Below, in pieces: positions 1-9,000 of a stretch of 64,000 bases of DNA. Below the pieces are notes generated by a model. That model saw only the letters and a list, made by a program, of their open reading frames with translations, made no database searches and was not told the origin of the DNA. Source of the stretch: SURF-21 sp964462595 (GTDB taxonomy: Bacteria; Actinomycetota; Geothermincolia; Geothermincolales; RBG-13-55-18); NCBI GenBank assembly GCA_964462595.1, contig CAYWXM010000024.1, positions 124,001 through 188,000 on the forward strand, written 5' to 3'. Both the position numbers and the translations under genes were made by a program. Numbering within the stretch: position 1 is the stretch's first letter; each line of letters opens with the position of its first letter.

Positions 1-452
1 TTCTTTTTCGAGCTCGCCTTCTTCGCCGGTTTAACGGGCGGCTCTAGTTCCGAGACACCCTTTTTTTCTCCCGCATAAACCGCCCTCAACGCTTCCGTCA
101 AAGCCCTGGTGTCCAGCACCTTACCGCTTTCCTTGGCTATATCCGCCACCATGGCGCCCAGCATGTCGAAACAGCCGAAGAGAAGATCGACTATATCGGT
201 GCTCACCTCTATATCCCCGCTGCGTAAGCCATCCAGCACGTTCTCCATCTCGTGGGAAAGCTCAGTCAGCTGGTCGAACCCCATGGTGGCGGACATGCCT
301 TTAAGGGTATGTGCGGAGCGGAATATCTCCGTCAGCACGTCGGGGTTTCCCGGATCCTTCTCCAGGTCCACCATGGACTGGTTCAAGGCTTCCAGGTGTT
401 CCTGGGCTTCGTTAATGAAAAGCTCTTTATATTGAGAGATGTCCATATCCAT
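1..452 (-). CDS. cheA: Chemotaxis histidine kinase CheA, N-terminal part (runs off left edge)
   Basis: Only the first ~150 residues are in the window. They form a histidine phosphotransfer (HPt) domain: His48 lies in the block AHTLKGMSATMG, the autophosphorylation site typical of CheA. After ~125 residues the chain enters a Pro/Lys/Ser-rich linker and leaves the window before the P2, dimerisation, ATPase and CheW-like domains. The ATG at 452 has GGAAAGG 11 bases upstream; an in-frame ATG at 446 is the alternative. It is the last visible gene of the leftward cheR-mcp-mcp-cheW-cheY-cheB-cheA operon and starts 39 bases after cheB. The kinase would phosphorylate the CheY and CheB encoded next to it. 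The call is firm; the length is unknown. Confidence 0.92.
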   Translation of the reverse strand, partial: MDMDISQYKELFINEAQEHLEALNQSMVDLEKDPGNPDVLTEIFRSAHTLKGMSATMGFDQLTELSHEMENVLDGLRSGDIEVSTDIVDLLFGCFDMLGAMVADIAKESGKVLDTRALTEALRAVYAGEKKGVSELEPPVKPAKKASSKK

Positions 453-491
453 ATTCTGGCATCCCTTTCCGACAGACAGAAAATCGAGGCA

Positions 492-1535
492 CTACAGCAT
501 TTCCATTACCTTTTCCGGGATCATCTCCAGCGAAACCACCCAATCAACGCATCCCCTCTCAATAGCCACCCTTGGCATGCCGAACACCAGGCATGATTCC
601 TCATCCTGTGCGATGGTGGCACCATTGCTCTTCTTTATCTTCTCTATACCACTCGCTCCGTCAGCTCCCATCCCGGTCATGATCACACCCACCGTCTCGC
701 CCCCGTAAGTCTCGGCGGCAGTGACCATCGTCGTATCGATATGCGGTGAAGCCCCTACCTTGACCTGTGAATCCATCAGCTCCACCCTGCCCGATCCGTC
801 GTCGTCCGACACCACGACGAGGTCTTTTCCCCCCGGCGCGATCAGTATCCGGCCGGGTTTCAGCTCCTCGTTCCCCTCCGCCTCCTTTACCTGCAGCGCA
901 CAGATGTTGTTCAGTCTGCCCGCGAAAGAGCGGGTAAAAACACCGGGCATGTGCTGTACAATGATGATGGCCGCCGGCGTATCCTCCGGGAAGCGCGGCA
1001 TTATCTCCGCCAGGGCCTTGGGCCCCCCGGCCGAAGACCCTATGACCACTATTTTTCCCCCTGCCGTTGCCGACCTGGTGCTGGCCGCTTTCCTTCTCGC
1101 CCTGCGTCCGGCCCGCTCTTTCATGATGTAGTTGCGGGCCTGCGACGCGGTCTTTACCTTAAGCACTACTTCGTCTCGCACTTCCTTGACCGAGGAAGGG
1201 TAATGAGATGGCTTGGTAATGAAGTCCACCGCCCCCAGCTCAAGCGCTTTCAGGGTGGCCGTAGCCCCCTTCTGGGCCAGGGCGCTGAGCATGACCACCG
1301 GCAAGGGGTGCTTGCGCATGATATATTCCAGCGCCGTGAGCCCATCCATCTCGGGCATATTTATATCCATCGTCACCACGTCGGGCTCGAGCTCGGCTAT
1401 GGCGCGGATCGCCTCTACGCCATTGGTGGCTGTGCCCACAACCTCCATATCGGGATCTCCCACCATTACGTCCCTCAGGAGTTTGCGCACAAGAGCGGAA
1501 TCGTCAACTATCAGAACTCGGATTCTCCGGGGCAA
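492..1535 (-). CDS. cheB: Chemotaxis response regulator protein-glutamate methylesterase CheB
   Basis: A receiver domain (first ~120 residues; acidic pair in LIVDDS, phosphoacceptor Asp in TMDINMPEMDG) is joined to a C-terminal methylesterase domain. The esterase triad is visible: Ser in IGSSAGGP, His in VQHMPG and Asp in GMGADG. It removes methyl groups from receptor glutamates, opposing CheR. I place the start at TTG 1535, because a full AGGAGGTGA Shine-Dalgarno lies 5 bases upstream of it. The GTG at 1544 lies inside that Shine-Dalgarno and is a poor start. At 347 residues the length is normal for the family. Confidence 0.95.
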   Translation of the reverse strand: MPRRIRVLIVDDSALVRKLLRDVMVGDPDMEVVGTATNGVEAIRAIAELEPDVVTMDINMPEMDGLTALEYIMRKHPLPVVMLSALAQKGATATLKALELGAVDFITKPSHYPSSVKEVRDEVVLKVKTASQARNYIMKERAGRRARRKAASTRSATAGGKIVVIGSSAGGPKALAEIMPRFPEDTPAAIIIVQHMPGVFTRSFAGRLNNICALQVKEAEGNEELKPGRILIAPGGKDLVVVSDDDGSGRVELMDSQVKVGASPHIDTTMVTAAETYGGETVGVIMTGMGADGASGIEKIKKSNGATIAQDEESCLVFGMPRVAIERGCVDWVVSLEMIPEKVMEML

Positions 1536-1571
1536 ATAGTTCACCTCCTCCCCGTGCGGGGGAGAGCAGTA

Positions 1572-1937
1572 TTAGTCCTTGAGGGCTTTCTCCACGGCCT
1601 CGATAACCTTCGATGGTTGAAAAGGCTTGATGATGAAGTCCTTTGCCCCAGCTTCCAGGGCTTCCACAACCAGTGGTTGCTGTCCCATTGCGCTGCACAT
1701 CAGGATCTTTGCATCGGGGTCTATCTTCATAATCTGCTTGACCGCCTCGATGCCGTCCATTTCCGGCATGACGATATCCATGGTTACCAGGTTCGGCCTC
1801 ATTTCCTTGAAACGCTCCACCGCTTCAACGCCGTTCTCGGCTTCACCAACCACATCAAAGCCGTCCTTGGACAGGATGTCCCTGATCATCATGCGCATAA
1901 AGAGGGCGTCGTCGACGATCAGCACGGTCGGCGCCAT
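1572..1937 (-). CDS. cheY: Single-domain response regulator CheY
   Basis: This 121-residue protein is a bare receiver domain with no output domain. Asp9 and Asp10 (LIVDDA) form the acidic pocket, Asp54 (TMDIVMPEMDG) is the phosphoacceptor, and the conserved Lys is in FIIKPF. It carries the signal from CheA to the motility apparatus. An AAAGGAGG Shine-Dalgarno precedes the ATG. Its place between cheW and cheB supports a chemotaxis CheY over an unrelated stand-alone receiver. No flagellar or pilus genes are visible here, so the motor it acts on is unknown. Confidence 0.93.
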   Translation of the reverse strand: MAPTVLIVDDALFMRMMIRDILSKDGFDVVGEAENGVEAVERFKEMRPNLVTMDIVMPEMDGIEAVKQIMKIDPDAKILMCSAMGQQPLVVEALEAGAKDFIIKPFQPSKVIEAVEKALKD

Positions 1938-1986
1938 ATTTTCCTCCTTTCCCTCTTTTTTTCGTTACCTCGTGGCTCTTCCCGCC

Positions 1987-2454
1987 TCAGAACCCCAGCC
2001 CCGCCATCTCCTGCAGCGAGAGCACCCTGGTCAGGTCGAGCAGGATAATCAGCCTGTTGTCCTGCTTTACCACTCCCTGCAGATAAGCGGCCGAGACGTC
2101 CGTAGCGAGTGACGGGCTCGGCTCTACGGCGTCGGCGCTCACGCGCAGCACTTCGGACACCGAGTCCACTATCATACCGACCTTTATATCTTCTGCTTCC
2201 ACAACGATGATGCGGGTTTCGCTGCTTCGCTCCCCTATCTCGAGGTTGAGGCGTTTCGCCAGTTCCACCACGGCAATGATCTGACCGCGCAGGTTGATGA
2301 TGCCCTCCACGAAGTGCGGGCTCTTCGGCATGCGGGTTATCTCTTCCATGCGCATTATCTCGCGTACCTGGGTTACCTCCACGCCGAATTCCTCGCGGCC
2401 CAGGCTGAATACGACCAGCTGGATCTCCTCCGCCACCTTGGTATCGTCCGCCAT
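1987..2454 (-). CDS. cheW: Chemotaxis coupling protein CheW
   Basis: A single CheW domain of 155 residues. It has the family pattern: an N-terminal VVFSLGREEFGVEV strand, EVTQVREI, the MPKSPHFVEGIINLRGQIIAV region, and the C-terminal VVKQDNRLIILLDL segment. CheW couples CheA to the chemoreceptors at the inner membrane. ATG 2454 is preceded by GGAGGAG at six bases; the upstream TTG at 2460 is less well placed. It sits between the second receptor gene and cheY, as expected for a self-contained array operon. Confidence 0.93.
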   Translation of the reverse strand: MADDTKVAEEIQLVVFSLGREEFGVEVTQVREIMRMEEITRMPKSPHFVEGIINLRGQIIAVVELAKRLNLEIGERSSETRIIVVEAEDIKVGMIVDSVSEVLRVSADAVEPSPSLATDVSAAYLQGVVKQDNRLIILLDLTRVLSLQEMAGLGF

Positions 2455-2545
2455 GATCAACTCCTCCCGCGCTCCACGCGCCCTTTCGTCATAAACTCAA
2501 TATATCCCAACTCTTAACCGCCTACAACGAACGGGCTACCGGGGG

Positions 2546-3838
2546 TTAAACCCTGTATTTCTGCTGCATCTCCCGCAATCGATTGGCAATATCATCCAGC
2601 TCCTGCGCGGCTGCCGTTACTTCCTGCATGGCCGCCGTCTGCTCCTCGATGGAGGCCGAAACCTCCTGGGTGGACGCCGCCGACTCCTGCGAAATCCCGG
2701 CGATAGAGCTCATGACCTCGACCACCTTGCCGCTCTTCTCCAGGATCTGCTGCGTCGCCCCGTAGATGGCCGAGACCCTTTCCGCGATGCTCAGAGAAGC
2801 TTCGTCTATCTCCTGCAGCATGAACTGGGCCTCCTTGACCACCAGGTTTCCCTCCTCCGCCTCCTGCGTCCCACCCTCCATGCCTTCGATGGTGTGTTCT
2901 ATGCCGCGCTGGATCTCCCGCACCAGGTTGGCTATCTGTGACGCCGCCTGCGCGGATCCCTCCGCCAAGGTCCGCACCTCGCCGGCAACGACCGCGAAAC
3001 CCCGCCCCTGTTCGCCCGCGCGCGCCGCCTCGATGGCCGCGTTGAGCGCGAGGAGGTTGGTCTGGTCTGCGATGGAGGTTATCACGTCCACGATGAGACC
3101 GATCTGCGCCGAGTGCTCGCCAAGCTCCCTCACCGCGTTCGCGGAAGAATCGACGGTATTCTTTATCTGCTGCATCTTGCTGGTCGCCCTCTGGGCGGCG
3201 GTGACTCCCTTCTCAACCGTCTCCCTGGTCTGGGCGCTGAACTGGCTGGCTTCCTGGCTCCTCTCGGAGGCGATCCTTATCTCATGCACGATCTCGTTAA
3301 CCGTCCCTTGCGCCTGGATGATCGCATGGACCTGTTCCTCGGAGCCCCGGGCCAGTTGCGATACGGTATTCGCCGTCTCCTGGGCGGTTTCGGTTGTCTC
3401 CCTCGACACGCTGGACATCATGTCGCTGGCGGAAGTCAGCTGGTCAGCCGTGTCACCCTGCTCCCTCAGCATGCCGCGCATCGAATCCGAAAGCTCGTTC
3501 AGGCCATCGAAGAGATCCTTGAACATCCCCTCCCTGAAAGGCGCCTCTATATGGGCCGTGAAGTCCTTTTCGTTCATCCTTCTTATGGTGTCCTCCATGT
3601 TGCTGATCGGCAGCAGGTAAACCCGTGCCAGGTAGAAGACCGCCGCGCTTACTATCAGCGACACCAGGACGAAGCCGAAGAGCAGCCCCGTCAGGGCGGG
3701 ATTCCACCCCAGCCGGTCCGCGGCATAGGCAAGTCCTATACAGCCGCCCACGCCAAGGGGAAAGGCGATGCACGCCGCGATCGCCAGTATCCTGAGGGAT
3801 TCCCTTTGAAATTCCGTTTGTCTGCCTTCCATGCCCAT
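2546..3838 (-). CDS. Methyl-accepting chemotaxis protein without an extracytoplasmic sensor domain
   Basis: 430 residues: two hydrophobic segments (about 16-40 and 48-75) separated by under ten residues, a HAMP-like stretch to about residue 125, then a long coiled-coil signalling domain. The conserved hairpin tip reads NLLALNAAIEAARAGEQGRG. With almost no loop between the membrane segments there is no room for a periplasmic ligand-binding domain, so any signal must come from the membrane, the cytoplasm or a partner protein. There is no C-terminal CheR/CheB-tethering pentapeptide (it ends KYRV). The ATG start is followed two codons later by another ATG (3832). It lies 6 bases after the stop of a second receptor gene. 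Confidence 0.93.
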   Translation of the reverse strand: MGMEGRQTEFQRESLRILAIAACIAFPLGVGGCIGLAYAADRLGWNPALTGLLFGFVLVSLIVSAAVFYLARVYLLPISNMEDTIRRMNEKDFTAHIEAPFREGMFKDLFDGLNELSDSMRGMLREQGDTADQLTSASDMMSSVSRETTETAQETANTVSQLARGSEEQVHAIIQAQGTVNEIVHEIRIASERSQEASQFSAQTRETVEKGVTAAQRATSKMQQIKNTVDSSANAVRELGEHSAQIGLIVDVITSIADQTNLLALNAAIEAARAGEQGRGFAVVAGEVRTLAEGSAQAASQIANLVREIQRGIEHTIEGMEGGTQEAEEGNLVVKEAQFMLQEIDEASLSIAERVSAIYGATQQILEKSGKVVEVMSSIAGISQESAASTQEVSASIEEQTAAMQEVTAAAQELDDIANRLREMQQKYRV

Positions 3839-3844
3839 CCCCGC

Positions 3845-5227
3845 CTAGACCCTGAATCCCCTCACGAGCTGATTCAGTTTTTCCGCCATCGCTGCCAGTT
3901 CCGACGCCGCCGCGGCCATCTCCTCCATTGACGCCGTCTGTTCCTGCACCGTCGCCGATGCCTCTTCGGACGAGGCGGCCGTCTCGTCCGCTATGCTGGC
4001 GATCTCGGTGATCGCCTTCAACGCTTCGTCGTTCCCCAGGACCTGCTCCCTCGTGGTATCCGCTATCTCGCTCGCATAGCGCGAGGTGCTCTCGATGGAG
4101 ATGGCTATCTCCTGCAGGGCTCTCCCCGCCTTCTCCACCACCTCCGTGCCCCCTTTGACCTGGTCAATAGCCGAGTCGATGCTGCCCCTCATCTTGTTTA
4201 CCCCGCCCTGTATCTCACGGATGAGGTTCGATATCTGTTCCGCCGATTTGCGCGAGTTCTCCGCCAGGCTCCTGACTTCCTCCGCCACCACCGCGAAGCC
4301 CCGCCCCTGTTCGCCCGCGCGCGCTGCCTCTATGGCCGCGTTGAGCGCAAGGAGGTTGGTCTGATCGGCGACGCTGGTGATGACGTCCACGATGATACCT
4401 ATCTGCATGAAGCGTTCCTCCAGCCCGGTGCTCGCTTCCACCACCGCTTCGGCCGCGCCGCGGATCACTTCCATGGCGCTCGCCGTATCGACCGCCGCCT
4501 CCGCCCCCCTCTGCGCGGTATCAATGGCCTCCGTTGCCGCCTGGTTCGAAAGATCCGCTTTTTCCGCCATCTCCTGCATGGAGGAACTCATCATCTCCAT
4601 GGTATGGGAGGTATCCAACACCCGGCGGGCCTGCTCCTCTCCCCCCTTAGCGATATGGGAGATAGTGCTGGATATGTCCTGGCTGGAAGCGTTCATCTGC
4701 TGGATAACCGCGGACATCTGTTCCGCGCTGCTGTTCAGCTCGCCGGCTATCTTCCCTATCTCCGCCACCGAGCCGCGCAGGGCGCTTATCATGACGTTGA
4801 TGGAATCCGCCAGGCCCCCGAAGGTCTGCCGGTCCTTGACCACGATCTGCCTGGTCAGGTCGCCGTCTCCCGCGGCAACCTGCTGCACCTGCCAGGTCAT
4901 CTCCTTCATGGACCCGAAAAGCCAGCGGAAGAAGACGAAACCCGTGATCACCGCCAGGACCAGCTCCAGGACGAATAAAACGATAGCCGCTATCAGGGCA
5001 CCGCCAAGGAGCCCGTCGGCCGAGTCTATCAGCTCCTGCTGTTCCTCGCTTTCCGCCGTCGTGGCGGCGTCGCCGGTTCTGGAAGCCCCTACGGCCAGCA
5101 TGGCAATGCTGATTATGCCGAAGGCCAGAACGATGACGAGAAAAAAGATGGCCATCCAGTAAGCAAGCGTACGAGTGGATATCTTGCGACCAGGGTCCTG
5201 CTCGCTCGCCTCAACGCTTTTTTTCAT
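3845..5227 (-). CDS. Methyl-accepting chemotaxis protein with a very short outer loop
   Basis: 460 residues from ATG 5227, which has GGAGGG at an ideal distance; the GTG at 5242 would lie within the Shine-Dalgarno region and is rejected. There are two membrane segments near the N-terminus separated by an acidic loop of only ~30 residues (rich in Glu, Gln and Ala), a HAMP-type region, then the cytoplasmic signalling coiled coil with the NLLALNAAIEAARAGEQGRG tip. It is a paralogue of the adjacent receptor, with near-identical tip sequence but a divergent N-terminus and adaptation region. Like its neighbour it lacks a recognisable sensor domain and a tethering pentapeptide. Confidence 0.93.
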   Translation of the reverse strand: MKKSVEASEQDPGRKISTRTLAYWMAIFFLVIVLAFGIISIAMLAVGASRTGDAATTAESEEQQELIDSADGLLGGALIAAIVLFVLELVLAVITGFVFFRWLFGSMKEMTWQVQQVAAGDGDLTRQIVVKDRQTFGGLADSINVMISALRGSVAEIGKIAGELNSSAEQMSAVIQQMNASSQDISSTISHIAKGGEEQARRVLDTSHTMEMMSSSMQEMAEKADLSNQAATEAIDTAQRGAEAAVDTASAMEVIRGAAEAVVEASTGLEERFMQIGIIVDVITSVADQTNLLALNAAIEAARAGEQGRGFAVVAEEVRSLAENSRKSAEQISNLIREIQGGVNKMRGSIDSAIDQVKGGTEVVEKAGRALQEIAISIESTSRYASEIADTTREQVLGNDEALKAITEIASIADETAASSEEASATVQEQTASMEEMAAAASELAAMAEKLNQLVRGFRV

Positions 5228-5524
5228 GGGTTTTCCCTCCACTATCCGTAATCCGCTGCGGCGGCGACCCGCCCGCCTCCGGGTGATCCGCCGGCGCTCG
5301 CAAGACTCCGCCGGGTTTCCCGACGCCCATTACATGATTCACATAGTAATTTTATCCCCGCCAGCCAGTTCTCCCTTCCCTGGGCCCCTTAAAGCCTTCT
5401 TCCTCTCCAGATCGTCCTCAAAGCGCGGCGCGTCCGCGCCCTCAACATTGTTTCGTCTTTCTCGAGCTTCTGCTGAATGGTACCCGCCGTTACTGCTCCG
5501 CCGGACCCCGGGCCCGGCGGGACT
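5228..5524. other. Intergenic region between cheR and the receptor genes
   Basis: I see no gene here. A GC-rich inverted repeat (CCGCCGG at 5498-5504, CCGGCGG at 5514-5520) lies just beyond the cheR stop on the leftward transcript. It could form a hairpin that stabilises or partly terminates the cheR message, but no T-run follows it, so I do not call it an intrinsic terminator. The ~300-base gap is large for this otherwise compact operon and could hold a promoter for the receptor genes. Confidence 0.3.
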
Positions 5525-6421
5525 TCACTTTTTACCCGGCCTCCTGGTGTCGATCCTCATGAGCGAGTTGCTTTCCTTGCAATATACCCTCTCCCTTCTG
5601 CTGAAGGGCACCAGCGCGCCATCGTTAGTGCCCAGTATGGCCTCGCTCTTGCCCAGCACGAGAAAGCCTCCCGGCCGCAGGCAGCCCTGGAATATCTCCA
5701 GGATGCGGTGCTGTTTCTCCCTCTCGAAATATATGAGCACGTTGCGGCACAGTATGAGGTCGAGGTGGCGCAGGGGCGGGTGCTTCACGATGTCCACGAG
5801 CAGGAACCTCACCGGCCTTTTTACCTCATCTTTCGCGACGTACCTGTCCCCTACCCGGGTAAAATAATCCTCGAGGATCAATCCGGGCGGCAAGTGCACC
5901 GACTCGTAGCTACCCGCCCTGGCTTTTTCCAGGGCTTTATCGTCTAGATCGGTGGCGGTGATGCGCAACGACCAGGAGTTCTTCTCCTTTTCCCTCGCCA
6001 GGGCCTCCAGAAACAGCATCGAAAGGGAGTAAGGCTCTTCCCCGGTGGCACACCCCGCGCTCCAGGCCCTCAGGCTGTAGCTGCCGCTCTCTCTTTTATA
6101 TTGTATTATCCGCGGGATCACCTCTTTCCTGATCGCGGCGAACACGTCCCGGTCACGGAAGAACTCGGTTACGTTTATGGTCAGGTCATTGATCAGGCGT
6201 TTGCCCTCATCGCGGTCATGCTTCACGTACTGGTGATACTGAAGGTAATCATCGCACCCGGTGGCCCTCATACGCACGCCGATGCGCCTCTTGAGATAGT
6301 TGGGTTTGTATTGTTTCAGGTTGAGGCCTATATCTTCCTGCAGCTGGCGCAGAAGCATATCCAGTCCCGCTTCGCTGCTCGCCGTCGCGCCACGCGCGTT
6401 CCGAAGGTCTGACCCGTTCAT
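5525..6421 (-). CDS. cheR: Chemotaxis protein methyltransferase CheR
   Basis: A 298-residue S-adenosylmethionine-dependent enzyme that methylates receptor glutamates. The N-terminal helical domain (GLNLKQYKPNYLKRRI, then RLINDLTINVTEFFRD) is followed by the SAM fold with the family motif AWSAGCATGEEPYSL and later LILCRNVLIYFE. No TPR or other extra domain is present, so this is the simple form of the enzyme. The ATG lies directly behind GGTGGAGAG. It is the first gene of the leftward chemotaxis operon and is divergent from the aminotransferase gene. Confidence 0.95.
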   Translation of the reverse strand: MNGSDLRNARGATASSEAGLDMLLRQLQEDIGLNLKQYKPNYLKRRIGVRMRATGCDDYLQYHQYVKHDRDEGKRLINDLTINVTEFFRDRDVFAAIRKEVIPRIIQYKRESGSYSLRAWSAGCATGEEPYSLSMLFLEALAREKEKNSWSLRITATDLDDKALEKARAGSYESVHLPPGLILEDYFTRVGDRYVAKDEVKRPVRFLLVDIVKHPPLRHLDLILCRNVLIYFEREKQHRILEIFQGCLRPGGFLVLGKSEAILGTNDGALVPFSRRERVYCKESNSLMRIDTRRPGKK

Positions 6422-6621
6422 CTCTCCACCGCATTCTATCTACGACACCATACATCCGCGGGCCCTCCCCGGAGCCGCCACGATCAAACGGCAGCGCTCC
6501 AGCCATGATGTTTGTCCCGGCACGCCTGAATCCAGGGCAAAGGTCAAACCCGCTTCCTGCACTGCAGTTATCGACCCTGCCAAGCCCTTTCTTAACCGGC
6601 ACAAAGGCCACGGAACCTCCG

Positions 6622-6651
6622 CTGTCAAGCTCATATATAATGCTTTATACT
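6622..6651 (+). promoter_or_regulatory. Candidate promoter for the aminotransferase-ddl pair
   Basis: CTGTCA (6622-6627) and TATACT (6646-6651) are separated by 18 bases, about 60 bases before the aminotransferase start, in the 290-base divergent gap opposite cheR. It is a four-of-six plus five-of-six match to the sigma-70-type consensus. A nearby TATAAT is an alternative -10 without a good -35. Confidence 0.4.
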
Positions 6652-6712
6652 ACTTCTCATAAGAAAAAGAGGAGGCAAGCTGGGGATTTTCCCCTGTGAA
6701 GAGGTGTTCGGC

Positions 6713-7996
6713 ATGTCCCCAAAGTATACCCTTGATCCCTTCAGGGACAGGTACGCTCATCGTACGGAGAGCATGCTTTCCTCCGAGATAAGGGATCTTC
6801 TGGCTGTGACCGCCAGGCCGGATATCATTTCTCTGGCGGGTGGGCTGCCCTACACCCAGGCCCTGGACCCCGAGATCATCATGAGGTCGGTGCGCAGGGT
6901 TCTTGCGGAGGAGCATGCCGCCGCGCTGCAGTATGGGCCCAGCGATGGGTTCGCTCCCCTCAAACACTGCCTGATCGAGGTGATGCAGGAGGAGGGGACC
7001 CCGTGCCTTCCCGAGGACATCATCATCACCAATGGAGCACAGCAGGCGCTGGAGATGATCGCCAAGATCTTTATCAATCCCGGCGATACCATCATAACCG
7101 AGGCTCCCAGCTACGTGGGGGCCTTGAACAGCTTCCTCAGCTACCAGCCAAGGATCGAGACCGTCCCCATGGACGGGGAAGGCATGATCCTGGCAAAGCT
7201 GCGGGAGATGCTGGCGGGGCTGGCCGCCGGGGGAAAGATGGCTAAGTTCATCTACACCATACCCAATTTCCAGAATCCGGCAGGTATTACCTTGAGCACG
7301 GAGCGGCGCTTCGGCCTGCTGGAGCTGGCCCACGAGTATGATTGCCTGGTGGTCGAGGATAATCCCTATGGCATGCTGCGTTTCGAGGGGGCGGCATGCC
7401 CCACCCTGCGCAGCCTGGACGAGAGCCGTGTTATCTACCTGGGCACACTGTCTAAGATATTCTCCGCCGGCATGCGCATAGGGTGGATAGCGGCGCCTCA
7501 CCCCATCCTCGAAAAATTGCTCCTGGCCAAGCAGTCGGCGGATCTGTGCAGTTCGACCTTCACCCAGATGGTGGCCCACAGCTACTTCACGGGCGAGGAT
7601 TGGAGAGACCAGGTGCGACAGTTGCTGGAGATTTACCGGAGCAGGCGGGACGCCATGCTGGAGGCGCTTCGAGAATATCTCTCCGGTATCGCGGAGTGGA
7701 CACATCCGGAAGGTGGCCTCTTCGTGTGGGCGACCCTGCCCGATTTCGTCAAGACCTCGGAGATGCTGGCGGCGGCCATAGAGGCCAAGGTCGCCTACGT
7801 CCCGGGGAACGGCTTCTTCCCCTACGAAGGCGGGGAGAAATGCATGCGTCTCAACTTCAGTTATTCGGACGAAGAGACGATCCACGAGGGCATCAAGCGG
7901 CTGGCCAAGGTGGCCAAGCGGGAGATCTCGCTGGCCGGAGCCATGGGCTTCAAGGTGCCGCTCCTGGAGGAAAAATCGTCTCCTGATGATGTATAG
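6713..7996 (+). CDS. PLP-dependent aminotransferase, class I/II (2-aminoadipate/MocR-like group)
   Basis: About 427 residues with the fold-type I aminotransferase pattern: SLAGGLPY near the N-terminus, TNGAQQALEMIAK, the NPYG aspartate region (VVEDNPYGMLRF), and the PLP-binding lysine in GTLSKIFSAGMRIGW. The arginine that binds the substrate carboxylate is likely in MRLNFSY. The ATG at 6713 follows GAAGAGG by a good distance; the GTG at 6704 is too close to it. Members act on amino acids such as 2-aminoadipate, aspartate or branched-chain substrates; the substrate cannot be read from sequence. It lies 14 bases upstream of ddl, so the two are probably co-transcribed. Confidence 0.88.
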   Translation: MSPKYTLDPFRDRYAHRTESMLSSEIRDLLAVTARPDIISLAGGLPYTQALDPEIIMRSVRRVLAEEHAAALQYGPSDGFAPLKHCLIEVMQEEGTPCLPEDIIITNGAQQALEMIAKIFINPGDTIITEAPSYVGALNSFLSYQPRIETVPMDGEGMILAKLREMLAGLAAGGKMAKFIYTIPNFQNPAGITLSTERRFGLLELAHEYDCLVVEDNPYGMLRFEGAACPTLRSLDESRVIYLGTLSKIFSAGMRIGWIAAPHPILEKLLLAKQSADLCSSTFTQMVAHSYFTGEDWRDQVRQLLEIYRSRRDAMLEALREYLSGIAEWTHPEGGLFVWATLPDFVKTSEMLAAAIEAKVAYVPGNGFFPYEGGEKCMRLNFSYSDEETIHEGIKRLAKVAKREISLAGAMGFKVPLLEEKSSPDDV

Positions 7997-8010
7997 GGGG
8001 GTAGAACGGT

Positions 8011-8949
8011 ATGCGCATCGGAGTTCTGATGGGCGGCAGGTCACTGGAGCGCGACGTATCCCTGCGTTCAGGGCGCAGGGTTTCCAACGCGCTTGTCGCA
8101 ATCGGCCACGAGGTTCTTGATCTCGACGTCGACGAGAACCTCGTGCCCAAGCTCCGCAGGGAGCGACCGGATCTCGTTTATATCGCCCTGCACGGCAAGT
8201 TCGGCGAGGACGGCACCGTCCAGGGCCTGCTGGAGATACTGGACATACCCTACACCGGCCCGGGTGTATTTTCCAGCGCCATAGGCTTCAACAAGGCTCT
8301 CTCCAAGGAGATCTTCATGCGCGAGGGCGTCCCAACTCCCCCCTTCTTCGTGTTGAGCGAGGCGACATTCCAGGATATGGGAGCCGTTTATTCCCTGGAC
8401 GCGGTGGGGGAGAAGCTCGGCTTCCCCCTCGTGGTAAAGCCCGCCGCCCAGGGATCCGCCCTGGGGGTCAAGATAGCCGCTTCGCAAGAAGAGCTGCCGG
8501 AAGCGGTGCGCACCGCCCTCCATTACGACGAACGCGTGATACTGGAAAAATATGTCAAAGGCACCGAGATCGCTGCTAGCATACTCGGCAACGATGACCT
8601 GGATCCGCTCCCGCTCGTGGAAGTCGTACCCCAAGGCGGTTTCTTCGATTTCGATTCCCGCTATACGGCGGGCCTTACGGAATACTACTGCCCCGCCCGC
8701 CTGGATGACAGCGTTTCCCGCCATGCCGTCGAGGTCGCCCTGCGCGCCCATCGTGCCCTTGGCTGCCTTAACGTGTCCCGCGTGGACATAATCGTCGATG
8801 GAGAGGGGACGCCTCAAGTGCTGGAGCTTAACATCAGCCCGGGCATGACCGAGACGAGCCTGCTGCCCATGGCGGCGGAAACCGCCGGCATGGATATCAA
8901 CGAGCTGGTGCGCGTGCTGGTAAAGCTGGCTATGGAGAAATATATCTAA
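8011..8949 (+). CDS. ddl: D-alanine--D-alanine ligase
   Basis: 312 residues in the ATP-grasp fold. The N-terminal MGGRSLERDVSLRSG motif, the VKPAAQGSALGVKIA nucleotide loop, KYVKGTEIAASIL, and the C-terminal metal- and substrate-binding ELNISPGMTETSLLPMAA are those of Ddl. It joins two D-alanines for the peptidoglycan stem peptide in the cytoplasm. The length matches the short DdlB type rather than the longer ~360-residue form. The presence of an aminotransferase directly upstream raises the possibility that the pair serves cell-wall precursor supply, but that is only context. Confidence 0.92.
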   Translation: MRIGVLMGGRSLERDVSLRSGRRVSNALVAIGHEVLDLDVDENLVPKLRRERPDLVYIALHGKFGEDGTVQGLLEILDIPYTGPGVFSSAIGFNKALSKEIFMREGVPTPPFFVLSEATFQDMGAVYSLDAVGEKLGFPLVVKPAAQGSALGVKIAASQEELPEAVRTALHYDERVILEKYVKGTEIAASILGNDDLDPLPLVEVVPQGGFFDFDSRYTAGLTEYYCPARLDDSVSRHAVEVALRAHRALGCLNVSRVDIIVDGEGTPQVLELNISPGMTETSLLPMAAETAGMDINELVRVLVKLAMEKYI

Positions 8950-9000
8950 ACACCTCTGCCGTTCGCAAATAACCGGCCTGTGGCGGTCTGTTCAGATCTT

